Made by a program: the position numbers and the translations under genes
Origin: Streptomyces sp. AA1529
Lineage (GTDB): Bacteria > Actinomycetota > Actinomycetes > Streptomycetales > Streptomycetaceae
NCBI RefSeq assembly: GCF_000280905.1
Contig: NZ_ALAP01000031.1
Location: forward strand, 1 to 47,691
DNA: 47,691 nucleotides
Reading direction: 5' to 3'
Notes under the pieces: generated by a model
Database searches by the model: none
What the model was told of the DNA's origin: nothing
The model's input: the letters and a program-made list of their open reading frames with translations, nothing else
Part shown: positions 24,969-32,875 of the stretch, piece by piece
Numbering within the stretch: the first letter of the stretch is position 1
How the letters are laid out: each line of letters starts with the position of its first letter

Positions 24969-25042
24969 AGGATATGAGTCGGCACATATCGTCCGCGTAT
25001 CGAGAATCGCATACGTGCCGGCAACACCCGGTTGTCTTCACT
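24969..25042. promoter_or_regulatory. Divergent vanR / vanY-type promoter region with response-regulator-like repeats
   Basis: ATATCG (24986-24991) and GTATCG (24997-25002) are direct repeats spaced 11 bp, the spacing used by OmpR-family dimers. CGTAT and ATACG (24996-25015) form an inverted repeat over the same area. On the minus strand TATCCT (24974 down to 24969) sits 6 nt from the vanR ATG. On the plus strand TTCACT (25037-25042) sits 6 nt from the peptidase ATG. Neither has a good -35, as expected for activator-dependent promoters. Confidence 0.5.
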
Positions 25043-25048
25043 CGCGGT

Positions 25049-25771
25049 ATGTTCCGATTCCAGTCCCCGGCAGGGGAACCGCCCCTGCGTGCTCGCCGGC
25101 TGACCGCCGCCGGCCTGACGGCCGTCGTGGCCGCAGCGGCAGTCACGGCGGGAGGCGCCGCCGTTCTCACCCCTCGGGCGTCGCAGTCCGCGCCGCTCTC
25201 GCCCGCCGCGTCCTCCCGGGCCGCCACGCCGGCCACGGCCTCCGCGTCGGCCTCCGGCCCCCCGGCCGCGGCGCCCCCGGACTCCACCCCGCCACGCGGC
25301 GGGCCCGGTGGCGGGGTGGGTGCGGCCGACGGTGTCGTCCCCGACGGGGTGACCGTCTTCGACGACACCTATCCGGCCGTGGCCGAACTCGATCCGCAAC
25401 TGCTCAAGGCCCTGCGCCGGGCGGCGAAGGACGCCGCGAGCCGCGGTGTCACCTTCCACGTCAACAGCGGCTGGCGTTCGCCCGCGTACCAGAACGACCT
25501 CCTTCGCCAGGCGGTCGCCCGGTACGGATCAGCGGAGGAGGCCGCCCGTTGGGTGGCCACCGCGGCGACTTCCCCGCATGTCGCGGGCAAGGCGGTGGAC
25601 GTCGGAGGCTCCCGGGCGACGGAGTGGCTGTCCCGGCACGGTGCCGCCTACGGGCTGTGCCGGATCTACGAGAACGAACCCTGGCACTACGAACTGCGCG
25701 CCGGGGCGACCACCGGTGGCTGCCCGCGGAGATATGCCGACCCCACCCGTGACCCGCGCATGCGGCAGTGA
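25049..25771 (+). CDS. VanY-type D-Ala-D-Ala carboxypeptidase (M15B)
   Basis: Protein of 240 residues. A basic start followed by a hydrophobic helix (LTAAGLTAVVAAAAVTAGGAAV) anchors it. A Ser/Ala/Pro-rich linker leads to an extracytoplasmic zinc peptidase. Zinc ligands are the His and Asp of SPHVAGKAVDVGG and the His of EPWHYEL, and SGWRSPAYQ supplies the conserved Arg. M15B enzymes of the VanY group remove the terminal D-Ala from stem pentapeptides, the target of glycopeptide antibiotics. The ATG at 25049 fits a leaderless start. An upstream in-frame ATG at 24974 would overlap the control region. vanJ follows after 13 bp. Confidence 0.87.
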   Translation: MFRFQSPAGEPPLRARRLTAAGLTAVVAAAAVTAGGAAVLTPRASQSAPLSPAASSRAATPATASASASGPPAAAPPDSTPPRGGPGGGVGAADGVVPDGVTVFDDTYPAVAELDPQLLKALRRAAKDAASRGVTFHVNSGWRSPAYQNDLLRQAVARYGSAEEAARWVATAATSPHVAGKAVDVGGSRATEWLSRHGAAYGLCRIYENEPWHYELRAGATTGGCPRRYADPTRDPRMRQ

Positions 25772-25784
25772 GCAGGGAGTCCCG

Positions 25785-26876
25785 GTGAACAGCGAGAGCA
25801 CGGACGAGCGGGAGCAGACGACGATGATCCAGGCGGACCCGGCGGCGACCGGAGCGGACAGTCCGGCGGCCGATGGCGCAGGAGCCCGGACCGAGGACCG
25901 CCCCCGGCCGGGCCCGTGGCGGCGCGGCCCGCTGCTCACGGCGGGTGGGCTGCTGCTCGGCCTGCTTCTGCTGCTGCACGGGCAGCTCACCGACCGGGCC
26001 GGGCTGGGCAGCCTGGTGGAGACCTTCCTGCCGTGGTTCGGCCTGTTCGTCCCGGTGCTGCTCGCCGGGGCGCTGCGGCGCCGCTCCGCCTCCGCGGCCG
26101 TCGCGTCGCTGTTGCCGGTCACGGTGTGGCTGAACCTGTTCGGCGGGCTGCTGGGCGACAGCTCCCACGGGGGCGGTGACCTCACCGTGGTCAGTCACAA
26201 CGTCGCCGCCGAGAACCCCGATCCGGTCGGCACCGCCCGTGAGCTGGCGGCCTCCGGTGCGGATCTGCTGGCGCTCGAGGAACTGACCGACCGGGCCGTG
26301 GGCAGCTACGGGAAGGAGCTGGCGAAGGAGTACCCGTACCACACCGTGCGGGGCACGGTCGGCCTGTGGAGCAGGCTGCCGCTGTCGGACACCCGGCCGG
26401 TCGACGTCCTGCGGGGCGATGCCGGGCCGCTGGCCGAGCAGGCGCGGGCCGAGGGGCCGGAGGAACCGCCCCGCGCGCTGCGCACCACGGTGGTCACCGG
26501 GAAGGGGCCGCTGGCCGTGTACGTGGTGCATCTGGGGTCCGTGCGGGTGATGCCCGGGAGCGGGTTCTGGACGGACTCGCGGGACGCGGGCGCGAGGAAG
26601 CTCGCCGCGGCCGTCGCCGCCGAGCGCGGCGAGCGGATGCTGGTGCTCGGCGACTTCAACGGCACCATGGACGACCGCGCGTTCGCCGGCCTCACCTCGC
26701 GGCTGCGCTCCGCCCAGGAGGTCGCCGGGGACGGGTTCGGCTTCAGCTGGCCCGCGAGGTTCCCGATGGCGCGGATCGACCGGATCCTGGTCCGCGGTGT
26801 GGAGCCGAAGAGCGCGTGGCTGCTGCCGGCGACGGGCAGTGACCACCGGCCGGTGGCGGCGGGGATCGGCTGGTGA
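25785..26876 (+). CDS. vanJ: VanJ-type membrane-anchored endonuclease/exonuclease/phosphatase protein
   Basis: Protein of 363 residues. The cytoplasmic N-terminus is followed by three hydrophobic helices (about 55-70, 85-105, 110-130, the last ending PVTVWLNLFGGLLG). An extracytoplasmic EEP-fold domain follows. EEP residues are in SHNVAAENP, LALEELTD, VYVVHLGSVR, LVLGDFNGT and TGSDHRPV (catalytic His). The helix pattern LGSLVETFLPWFGLFVPVLLA and the EEP motifs match S. coelicolor VanJ, a teicoplanin-resistance protein, as I recall it. The GTG at 25785 has CAGGGAG just upstream. It is co-transcribed with the VanY-type gene, supporting a role in resistance to lipid-II-binding antibiotics. Confidence 0.83.
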   Translation: MNSESTDEREQTTMIQADPAATGADSPAADGAGARTEDRPRPGPWRRGPLLTAGGLLLGLLLLLHGQLTDRAGLGSLVETFLPWFGLFVPVLLAGALRRRSASAAVASLLPVTVWLNLFGGLLGDSSHGGGDLTVVSHNVAAENPDPVGTARELAASGADLLALEELTDRAVGSYGKELAKEYPYHTVRGTVGLWSRLPLSDTRPVDVLRGDAGPLAEQARAEGPEEPPRALRTTVVTGKGPLAVYVVHLGSVRVMPGSGFWTDSRDAGARKLAAAVAAERGERMLVLGDFNGTMDDRAFAGLTSRLRSAQEVAGDGFGFSWPARFPMARIDRILVRGVEPKSAWLLPATGSDHRPVAAGIGW

Positions 26877-26938
26877 CCCCGGGTGACCCGCCGGGTGCCA
26901 TATCGTCGGCGCTCGGGGACCGCGCCGGCCCGGGATGT

Positions 26939-27120
26939 GAGCGGTGCTCTCGCTGCTGTGCGCTGTTCGCACACCGGGCGCCGGCGGAGACCGCGGCATG
27001 CCGGGGCGGTGCGTGGCGTGCGATGAGTGGCGGGCGGTGCGCGGAGGTGCGCGGCGGTGAGCGGTATGGTGAGCGGTGCTCTCACTGTTGAGCACTGCTC
27101 CCGCAGCTGGCACACTGCTC
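26939..27120. promoter_or_regulatory. Four GAGCRNTGCTC sites before the TetR gene
   Basis: GAGCGGTGCTC at 26939-26949 and 27071-27081, the perfect GAGCACTGCTC at 27090-27100, and a weaker GCACACTGCTC at 27110-27120. The last three repeat every 19-20 bp, two helical turns, so they lie on one face of the DNA. TTGAGC (27088-27093) and CACACT (27111-27116), 17 bp apart, form a promoter fully covered by these sites. This strongly suggests autorepression. Confidence 0.75.
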
Positions 27121-27123
27121 CGT

Positions 27124-27831
27124 ATGAGCAGGATGCAGGGCGCCCGCCAGCGGGCGCGGGGTGAGATCACCGAAGCGATCAAGGAAGAGGCGCGCCGCCA
27201 GCTCGCCGAGCAGGGCGCCTCCCGGCTCTCCCTCCGCGCCGTCGCCCGCGAACTCGGGGTGGCCTCCTCCGCCCTCTACCGCTACTTCCCCAGCCGCGAC
27301 GAGCTGTTGACCGCACTGATCATGGACGCCTACGACGCGCTGGGGGCAGCCGCCGAGGAGGCGCTCGCCGAAGCCGAGTCGGCGGGAGACTCGCACCTCG
27401 TCCGCTGGCGCGCCGTCTGCCGCGCCGTCCGCGGCTGGAGCCTGGCGCATCCGCACGAGTACGCGCTGCTCTACGGCTCGCCCGTGCCCGGGTACGCGGC
27501 ACCTTCCGCCACCATCCGGCCGGCCTCCCGCGCCGCTCTGGCGCTGCTGACGGTGCTGAGCGACGCCTACGCGGTCGGGGCGCTGCGCGTGCCCGCCCGT
27601 GCCGCGGTCGCGCCCGCGCCGGTACTGCGGGACACCGAACGGCTGGTCGGGGAGTTGGCGGTGCCGCTGCCCCCGGCGGTCGCCGCGGAGGCGGTGGCCG
27701 CGTGGGCGCAGCTGTTCGGACTGGTCGGCTTCGAGCTGTTCGGCCAGTTCGCCAACGTGATCGACGCACGGGACGCGTTCTTCGACCACGCCGCCGAGCG
27801 TCTCGCCGACCAGGTGGGCCTCCGCCGCTGA
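27124..27831 (+). CDS. TetR-family regulator (WHG-type C-terminal domain)
   Basis: Protein of 235 residues. The N-terminal TetR HTH is ITEAIKEEARRQLAEQGASRLSLRAVARELGVASSALYRYFPSRDELLTAL. The C-terminal ligand domain has RWRAVCRAVRGWSLAHPHEYALLYGSPVPGY, the pattern of the WHG-type TetR proteins often linked to deazaflavin-dependent oxidoreductases. The ATG at 27124 lies 7 nt after the CACACT element without a ribosome binding site, so a leaderless mRNA is likely. Its own promoter and that of the oxidoreductase at 22980 share the palindromic motif, making these two genes its probable targets. Confidence 0.87.
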   Translation: MSRMQGARQRARGEITEAIKEEARRQLAEQGASRLSLRAVARELGVASSALYRYFPSRDELLTALIMDAYDALGAAAEEALAEAESAGDSHLVRWRAVCRAVRGWSLAHPHEYALLYGSPVPGYAAPSATIRPASRAALALLTVLSDAYAVGALRVPARAAVAPAPVLRDTERLVGELAVPLPPAVAAEAVAAWAQLFGLVGFELFGQFANVIDARDAFFDHAAERLADQVGLRR

Positions 27832-27936
27832 GCCGCGCCCCGCCGAGGCGTTCGCCCGCGGGAACCGCCCGCGTACTCCCCGCGGAGTAGCCGGGACCAC
27901 CGCGCCCGGCTGACGCGGCGCCGCCCGCGGCGCGGC

Positions 27937-27942
27937 TAGCGT
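27937..27942 (+). promoter_or_regulatory. -10 element of leaderless kinase transcript
   Basis: TAGCGT ends 7 nt before the GTG at 27950, a common Streptomyces leaderless arrangement. It favours this GTG over the in-frame GTG at 27941, which overlaps the hexamer. No convincing -35 is seen. Confidence 0.5.
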
Positions 27943-27949
27943 GCAGGAC

Positions 27950-29245
27950 GTGACCAGCACACCGTCCTCTCCCAGCCCGGCGTCCGGCACCGCGGAGCAG
28001 CCCCGGACCACCGGCTCCGGGCCGGCACCGGCCGCGGGGACGCCGGGAACGCCTTTCCGGTGGTGGCCCCGGTTCGGGACCGGCCCCCGGCCCCGGCGCC
28101 TGCCCTGGCCCTCCTCGCTCGCCGTTCTCGTGATCCAGCAGGTCGGTTCGGGTTTCGCCGCGCACAACCAGCGGGACACCGCCGCGGAGCTGGACCCCGC
28201 AGCGCGGCTGCTGCTCGCGCTCGGGCCGCTCCTGCTGCTGCTGCGCCGGCGCTTCCCGCGTACCGCGGTGTTCGGGACCTCGGCGGTGACGCTGGGGTAC
28301 CTGGCGGCCGGATACCCCTATGGGCCGGTGCTGCTCAGCGTCGTGGTGGCCGGGTTCGGCGCGCTCGTCGCCGGGTACCGGTACGCGACCTGGAGCGCGC
28401 TGGCGATGCTGCTGGTGGGCCGGCTGCTGGCGGCCCACGTCTGCTACCGCTGGCTGCCGCCGGGAGGGGACGGGCCGGGGGCCTGGGGTACCGACCTGTT
28501 CATGGCCGCCTGGGCGGTGGCGCTGTGCACGGCCGGTGAACTGGCCCGGGTGCGATCCGCCGAGCGGGCCCGGCGGGAGCGGGAGGAGGCGGAGGCCGCG
28601 CAGCGCCGGGCGGACGAGGAGCGGCTGCGCATCGCCCGGGAGCTGCACGACGTGCTGGCGCACAGCATCTCCGTGATCAACGTCCAGGCCGGGGTCGGGC
28701 TCGCGCTGCTGGACTCGGACCCGGAGCAGGCGCGTACCGCGCTCGGCACCATCAAGTCCGCCAGCAGGGAGGCGCTCGGCGAGGTGCGCCAGGTGCTCGC
28801 GACGCTCCGGACGCCGGGGGAGGCGCCCCGCGCGCCCGCACCGGGCCTCGGCCGGCTCGGCGAACTGGCCGAGCAGGCGGCGGGCGCCGGGCTGCGGGTG
28901 ACCACCGGAACCGAGGGCACGCCGGTGCCGCTGGCGCCGGGGACGGACCTGGCGGCGTTCCGCGTCGTCCAGGAGGCGCTCACCAACGTCGTGCGCCACT
29001 CGGGCTCGCGCACCGCTCGCGTACGGGTCCGCTACGGCGGGGACGTGCTGGAGCTGCGTGTCGACGACGACGGCCCGGCCACCGGCTCGGGGCCGCCCGG
29101 CGGCGGCAACGGGCTGGTGGGGATGCGCGAGCGGATCGCCGCTTTCGGCGGCACCGTCGAGGCGGGCCCGCGCGCGGACGGGGGCTTCCGGGTGTGCGCG
29201 ACGCTTCCGCTGTCCTCCGGCGAGGAGCAGGCGCCGCTACAGTGA
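27950..29245 (+). CDS. NarL-type two-component sensor histidine kinase
   Basis: Membrane kinase of 431 residues. A Pro/Gly-rich cytoplasmic leader of about 45 residues precedes four to five hydrophobic helices (about 50-205). A coiled-coil segment follows (RSAERARREREEAEAAQRRADEE). The HisKA_3 box is IARELHDVLAHSISVINVQAG, and the HATPase_c domain has EALTNVVRHSG and GNGLVGMRERIAAFGG. This is the DesK/LiaS-like architecture common in actinobacteria. The cognate regulator follows after 28 bp. The signal is unknown. Confidence 0.9.
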   Translation: MTSTPSSPSPASGTAEQPRTTGSGPAPAAGTPGTPFRWWPRFGTGPRPRRLPWPSSLAVLVIQQVGSGFAAHNQRDTAAELDPAARLLLALGPLLLLLRRRFPRTAVFGTSAVTLGYLAAGYPYGPVLLSVVVAGFGALVAGYRYATWSALAMLLVGRLLAAHVCYRWLPPGGDGPGAWGTDLFMAAWAVALCTAGELARVRSAERARREREEAEAAQRRADEERLRIARELHDVLAHSISVINVQAGVGLALLDSDPEQARTALGTIKSASREALGEVRQVLATLRTPGEAPRAPAPGLGRLGELAEQAAGAGLRVTTGTEGTPVPLAPGTDLAAFRVVQEALTNVVRHSGSRTARVRVRYGGDVLELRVDDDGPATGSGPPGGGNGLVGMRERIAAFGGTVEAGPRADGGFRVCATLPLSSGEEQAPLQ

Positions 29246-29273
29246 GCGGCCCGGCGAACCGAGGAGAGAGACC

Positions 29274-29939
29274 GTGATCCGTGTGCTGCTCGCCGACGAC
29301 CAGGTTCTGGTGCGGGCCGGATTCCGTGCGCTGCTGGACGCGCAGCCCGACATCGAGGTGGCGGGGGAGGCGGCCGACGGCGCGGAGGCGGTCGCGCTGG
29401 TACGCGAACGCGCCCCCGATCTGGTGCTGATGGACATCCGGATGCCACTGGTCGACGGCCTGGTGGCCACCAGGCGGATCACCTCCGACCCGGAGCTGAG
29501 CGCGGTCAAGGTGGTCATGCTGACCACCTTCGAGCTGGACGAGTACGTGTTCGAGGCGCTGCGGTCGGGAGCCTCGGGGTTCCTCGTCAAGGACACCGAG
29601 CCGGACGAACTGCTGCGGGCCGTCCGTGCCGTGGTGGACGGGGACGCGCTGCTGTCGCCCGGCGTCACGCGGCGGCTGATCGAGGAGTTCGCGGCCCGCT
29701 CCAAGGAGCCGGCCGCGGTCGAGGGGCTGGCCGAACTCACCGAGCGCGAGCGGGAGGTGATGGCGCTGGTGGGGATCGGGCTCTCCAACGAGGAGATCGC
29801 CCGCCGGCTCGTCGTCTCGCCGCTGACCGCCAAGACCCATGTGAGCCGGACGATGGTCAAGCTGGGCGCCCGCGACCGTGCCCAGCTCGTCGTCCTGGCC
29901 TACGAATCCGGCCTGGTGCGCCCGGGCTGGCTCGGCTGA
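29274..29939 (+). CDS. NarL/FixJ-family response regulator
   Basis: Protein of 221 residues. In the receiver domain the Asp pocket is LLADDQ and the phospho-acceptor Asp is in DLVLMDIRMP. The switch Thr is in VVMLTTFE and the Lys in GFLVKDTEP. The C-terminal LuxR-type HTH is LTEREREVMALVGIGLSNEEIARRLVVSPLTAKTHVSR. The GTG at 29274 has GAGGAGAG 5 nt upstream. It is the partner of the upstream kinase and the last gene of that operon, facing the DUF4442 gene. Confidence 0.93.
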   Translation: MIRVLLADDQVLVRAGFRALLDAQPDIEVAGEAADGAEAVALVRERAPDLVLMDIRMPLVDGLVATRRITSDPELSAVKVVMLTTFELDEYVFEALRSGASGFLVKDTEPDELLRAVRAVVDGDALLSPGVTRRLIEEFAARSKEPAAVEGLAELTEREREVMALVGIGLSNEEIARRLVVSPLTAKTHVSRTMVKLGARDRAQLVVLAYESGLVRPGWLG

Positions 29940-30049
29940 GCGCCGCGCCCGGAGCCGCTCCGGCCGGAACCCGCGCGGTGAACCGGGGGAGCCGGACCCC
30001 CGGGGGCGGGACTCCGCGCGCCGGAGCCGGGAGAGCGGACCGCCTCCCG

Positions 30050-30514
30050 TCACCTGTCCCGTTTGCGGCGCACGTAGAGCTGTTTGCGGACGCGGGCGAC
30101 CACGGTGCCGTCGGCCGCGGTGACCGTCGATTCGAACCAGGGCAGCGCTTTGGCGCCGTCCGCCGTCGCGGCGCGGATCTCCTCCAGCCGGTCCTCGGTG
30201 AGTTCGAAGTCGGCGTAGACGTCGCCGCGGCCGGGTGAGACGAACTCGACCTCTGCGCTCTTGTCCCACACCACGTAGTCCGGGCCGAGCCGGTTGACCG
30301 CCAGCAGCGCCCAGAAGGGGTCGCTCATGGAATAGAGCGACCCGCCGAACTGGGTGCCGAAGTAGTTCCGGTTCAGCCGGCCGAGCTTCAGCCGGACCCG
30401 GGCGCTGCTCCAGTCGTCGGCGATCTCCAGGACGCGGATGCCCGCGAACCGGTACGGCGGGTACCAGTTCAGGGCGCGCAGCAACCCCTTCGGGGTGCGC
30501 AGCACGTGAGCCAT
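30050..30514 (-). CDS. DUF4442 hotdog-fold protein (thioesterase-like)
   Basis: Protein of 154 residues with the DUF4442 signature LNRNYFGTQFGGSLYSMSDPFWALLAV and YVVWDKSAEVEFVSPGRGDVYADF. DUF4442 proteins adopt the hotdog fold of acyl-CoA thioesterases, but the family's substrate is not established. On the minus strand TAGCTT ends 7 nt before the ATG and there is no ribosome binding site, so the mRNA may be leaderless. A nested palindrome lies just upstream of the -10. Confidence 0.85.
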   Translation of the reverse strand: MAHVLRTPKGLLRALNWYPPYRFAGIRVLEIADDWSSARVRLKLGRLNRNYFGTQFGGSLYSMSDPFWALLAVNRLGPDYVVWDKSAEVEFVSPGRGDVYADFELTEDRLEEIRAATADGAKALPWFESTVTAADGTVVARVRKQLYVRRKRDR

Positions 30515-30521
30515 GGCCGTG

Positions 30522-30552
30522 AAGCTACCACGCTCCTACTGTTGAGTAACAG
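30522..30552 (-). promoter_or_regulatory. Promoter and nested palindrome of the DUF4442 gene
   Basis: On the plus strand CTGTT-GAGT-AACAG (30539-30552) and TACT-GTTG-AGTA overlap as two inverted repeats. Read on the minus strand, TTACTC and TAGCTT (30527 down to 30522) are 16 bp apart, so the palindrome covers the -35 region. It is a candidate repressor site. Confidence 0.4.
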
Positions 30553-30627
30553 GCGGCGGTGATCACTCCCGCGCCGGGCCGGCGCCGGGCTGGCGGGCCG
30601 CCGGCCGGTCCGGCCGGCGGCATCCGC

Positions 30628-31458
30628 TCACTCCTCCAGGAAGCCCGCGAGCGTCCTCGTCAGCTCCGCGGTGGCATCCTCCTGGACCAGATGTCCGGCG
30701 CCCTCGAGCAGCCGCAGCCGGGCGCCCGGGATCGCCGCGACCAGCCGGTGCGCGCGCTCGACCGGGATCCAGGCGTCGTCGGTGCCCCAGCAGACGAGGA
30801 CGGGCAGCGCCAGCTCGCCGTACCGGTGCTCGATCTCGTCGGTCCAGCGCTGGTCGTTCTGGGCGATCTGCCGGTAGAACGCGCTCCGTCCCGCCGGGTC
30901 CAGCCACGGCGCGGCCAGCTGCGCCACGACGTCCCCGGGCAGGCCGGGACCGCCGACGGAGGAGACGTACTCCCGTACCAGCGCCGCGTGCAGTGCGGGC
31001 GGGAGCTGGGCGAACACCTCGGAGTGCTCGCCCAGCAGCCGGTAGGCCGGGGACCCCCAGGGGGCCAGAGCCACGACGTCCACCAGCGCCAGCCGGGAGT
31101 AGCGCGCACCGTGCAGCAGGTGTGCGCGCAGCGCCACGGCGCCGCCGAAGTCGTGCGCCACCACGGCGGGCTGCTCCAGGCCCCAGTGGTCCAGCAGTTC
31201 GGCGAACAGCTCGCCCTGGGCGCGCAGCGACACCTCCTGCCCCGCGTACTTGGCCGAAGTGCCGTATCCGGGCATGTCCCACACGTGGACGTGGTGGCCT
31301 CCGGCGAGGCTCCGGGCGACGTTCCGCCAGGTGTAGGAGGACCAGGGTGTCCCGTGCAGCAGTACGACGGGCGGCAGCGCGGGGTCGCCCAGGGCGGCCC
31401 AGCGTACGGTCCCCAGGGCACTTTCGTAGCTGCGATCCAGCGTCCAGGTGTCGTTCAT
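30628..31458 (-). CDS. Alpha/beta hydrolase (haloalkane dehalogenase / epoxide hydrolase-like)
   Basis: Protein of 276 residues. The oxyanion region is LLHGTPWSSYTW. The nucleophile elbow is VAHDFGGAVAL, with Asp and not Ser, as in haloalkane dehalogenases and epoxide hydrolases. The acid is in CWGTDDAWIP and the His in GAGHLVQED. A cap domain (about 130-205) sits between. The ATG at 31458 (MNDTWTLD) has no ribosome binding site but is preceded by CAGAGT-7 nt, a weak leaderless-type element. An in-frame GTG three codons earlier is the alternative. Substrate unknown. Confidence 0.85.
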   Translation of the reverse strand: MNDTWTLDRSYESALGTVRWAALGDPALPPVVLLHGTPWSSYTWRNVARSLAGGHHVHVWDMPGYGTSAKYAGQEVSLRAQGELFAELLDHWGLEQPAVVAHDFGGAVALRAHLLHGARYSRLALVDVVALAPWGSPAYRLLGEHSEVFAQLPPALHAALVREYVSSVGGPGLPGDVVAQLAAPWLDPAGRSAFYRQIAQNDQRWTDEIEHRYGELALPVLVCWGTDDAWIPVERAHRLVAAIPGARLRLLEGAGHLVQEDATAELTRTLAGFLEE

Positions 31459-31549
31459 GCGCACCACTCTGCGGGCCGCGGGGCCGCCGGACCACTGGCT
31501 GGAGTGACGATGAACGCAAGGATCCGGCCAGCTGGAGCCCGGCCCGTGC

Positions 31550-32839
31550 TCACCCGCCCGGCAGCACGGCGCGCCGTGCCGCCGCCGCGGTCAGCGCGGC
31601 GGCTCCCGCCAGCAGTGCGACCGTCAACAGCGCCGCCTGCAACGAGAACCGCTCCGCCAGGAACCCGATCGCCACCGGGCCCAGCAGGATTCCGCCGTAT
31701 CCGAGCGTGGAGGCCGCCGCCACCCCGCCGGGCCCGGCCAGATCCCCTGCCCGTCCGATGGCGATGGGGAAGACGTTGGCCAGGCCGAGGCCGGTCAGGA
31801 CGAAACCCGCGAGGACCGCCCACACCGACGGTGCGAGCGCGCCCAGCAGCATGCCGCAGCAGCCCAGCGCCCCGCCCCAGATCAGTACGCGGCCGGGCCC
31901 CAGGCGCTCGACGAGCGTCGTGCCGGAGAGCCGCCCCACCGTCATGGCGCCGGCGAACACCGAGTAGCCGGCGGCGGCCAGGGCCGGGCCGGCGCCCAGG
32001 TCCTCCGCCAGGTGCAGCGCGCTCCAGTCGGCCAGCGCTCCCTCGCCGTACGCGGTGCACAGTGCGATCGCCCCCAGGATCGCGACCGCCCGGCGGGCGC
32101 GGTGGGGCGGATCCGGCGCGGGTACGGGACCGGCGTCCGCCCCCGGTGTGTCGTGTCCGGGCGCCGGGCCGGCACGGCGGGGGCGCGGCGGGCGCCGGGC
32201 GGCGGTCAGCGGGAAGCGCAGCAGCGGCCGGGCGGCGAGCGCGGCCAGGGCCAGCCCGGCCGCGGCGAGCAGCAGCAGGTGCCGGGTGGGGCTCAACGCG
32301 CCCGCCAGCAGGCCGCCCAGGCCCGCGCCGAGCATGCCGCCGAGGCTGAAGGCGGCGTGGAAGCCCGGCATCGCGGGGCGGTCCAGCGCCGCCACCAGGT
32401 CGACCGCGGTGCTGTTGAGGGCGACGTTCATCCCGCCGTACGCGGCGCCGAAGACCAGCAGCACGAGGCCGAGGGCGAGCGGGGAGCGGGTGAGCGGCGG
32501 AAGTGCCACGCTGAGGGGCAGCAGGAATCCGCAGCCGAGCAGGACGGGTTGGTTGCCGAAGCGGGAGCACAGCCGTCCGGTCGCCATCATGGTGACCACG
32601 GCGCCCGCCGAGAGGCCGAGCAGCGCCAGGCCGAGCGCGCTGTCCGAGGCGCCCGTCCGGGCCTTGACTGCGGGGATCCGGACGACCCATCCGGCGAAGA
32701 GGAAGCCATCGAGAGCGAAGAAGACGGTCAGGGCGTGGCGGAAGCGGCGCAGGTCCGGACGGTGGGGAGCGGCGGGGTACCGGCCGCCGCGCTCCTTCGC
32801 ACCGGCGAGCGCCGACCGTATTTTGTTTAGTGTCGGCAC
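31550..32839 (-). CDS. MFS transporter, FucP/sugar-like or drug type
   Basis: Membrane protein of 429 residues with about 12 hydrophobic helices. The start FFALDGFLFAGWVVRIPAVKARTGASDSALGLALLGLSAGAV and AAYGGMNVALNSTAVDL are typical of the YbjJ-like MFS group. A Pro/Arg-rich central loop (about 215-250) joins the halves. The GTG at 32839 lies 6 nt after TATTCT on the minus strand, giving a leaderless start. In-frame upstream codons would lie inside the divergent ROK regulator. Divergence from the ROK regulator by only 17 bp implies direct control. The transported substance is unknown but may be a carbohydrate-derived compound, given the ROK partner. Confidence 0.85.
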   Translation of the reverse strand: MPTLNKIRSALAGAKERGGRYPAAPHRPDLRRFRHALTVFFALDGFLFAGWVVRIPAVKARTGASDSALGLALLGLSAGAVVTMMATGRLCSRFGNQPVLLGCGFLLPLSVALPPLTRSPLALGLVLLVFGAAYGGMNVALNSTAVDLVAALDRPAMPGFHAAFSLGGMLGAGLGGLLAGALSPTRHLLLLAAAGLALAALAARPLLRFPLTAARRPPRPRRAGPAPGHDTPGADAGPVPAPDPPHRARRAVAILGAIALCTAYGEGALADWSALHLAEDLGAGPALAAAGYSVFAGAMTVGRLSGTTLVERLGPGRVLIWGGALGCCGMLLGALAPSVWAVLAGFVLTGLGLANVFPIAIGRAGDLAGPGGVAAASTLGYGGILLGPVAIGFLAERFSLQAALLTVALLAGAAALTAAAARRAVLPGG

Positions 32840-32875
32840 AAAGAGAGAATAGAGGCGTGACCCGCACACGTACAA
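32823..32875. promoter_or_regulatory. Face-to-face overlapping promoters (MFS / ROK regulator)
   Basis: Plus strand: TTGTTT (32823-32828), 16 bp, GAGAAT (32845-32850), then 6 nt to GTG 32857. Minus strand: TTGTAC (32875 down to 32870), 18 bp, TATTCT (32851 down to 32846), then 6 nt to GTG 32839. The two -10 hexamers occupy the same bases and each -35 lies inside the opposite gene. Confidence 0.6.
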
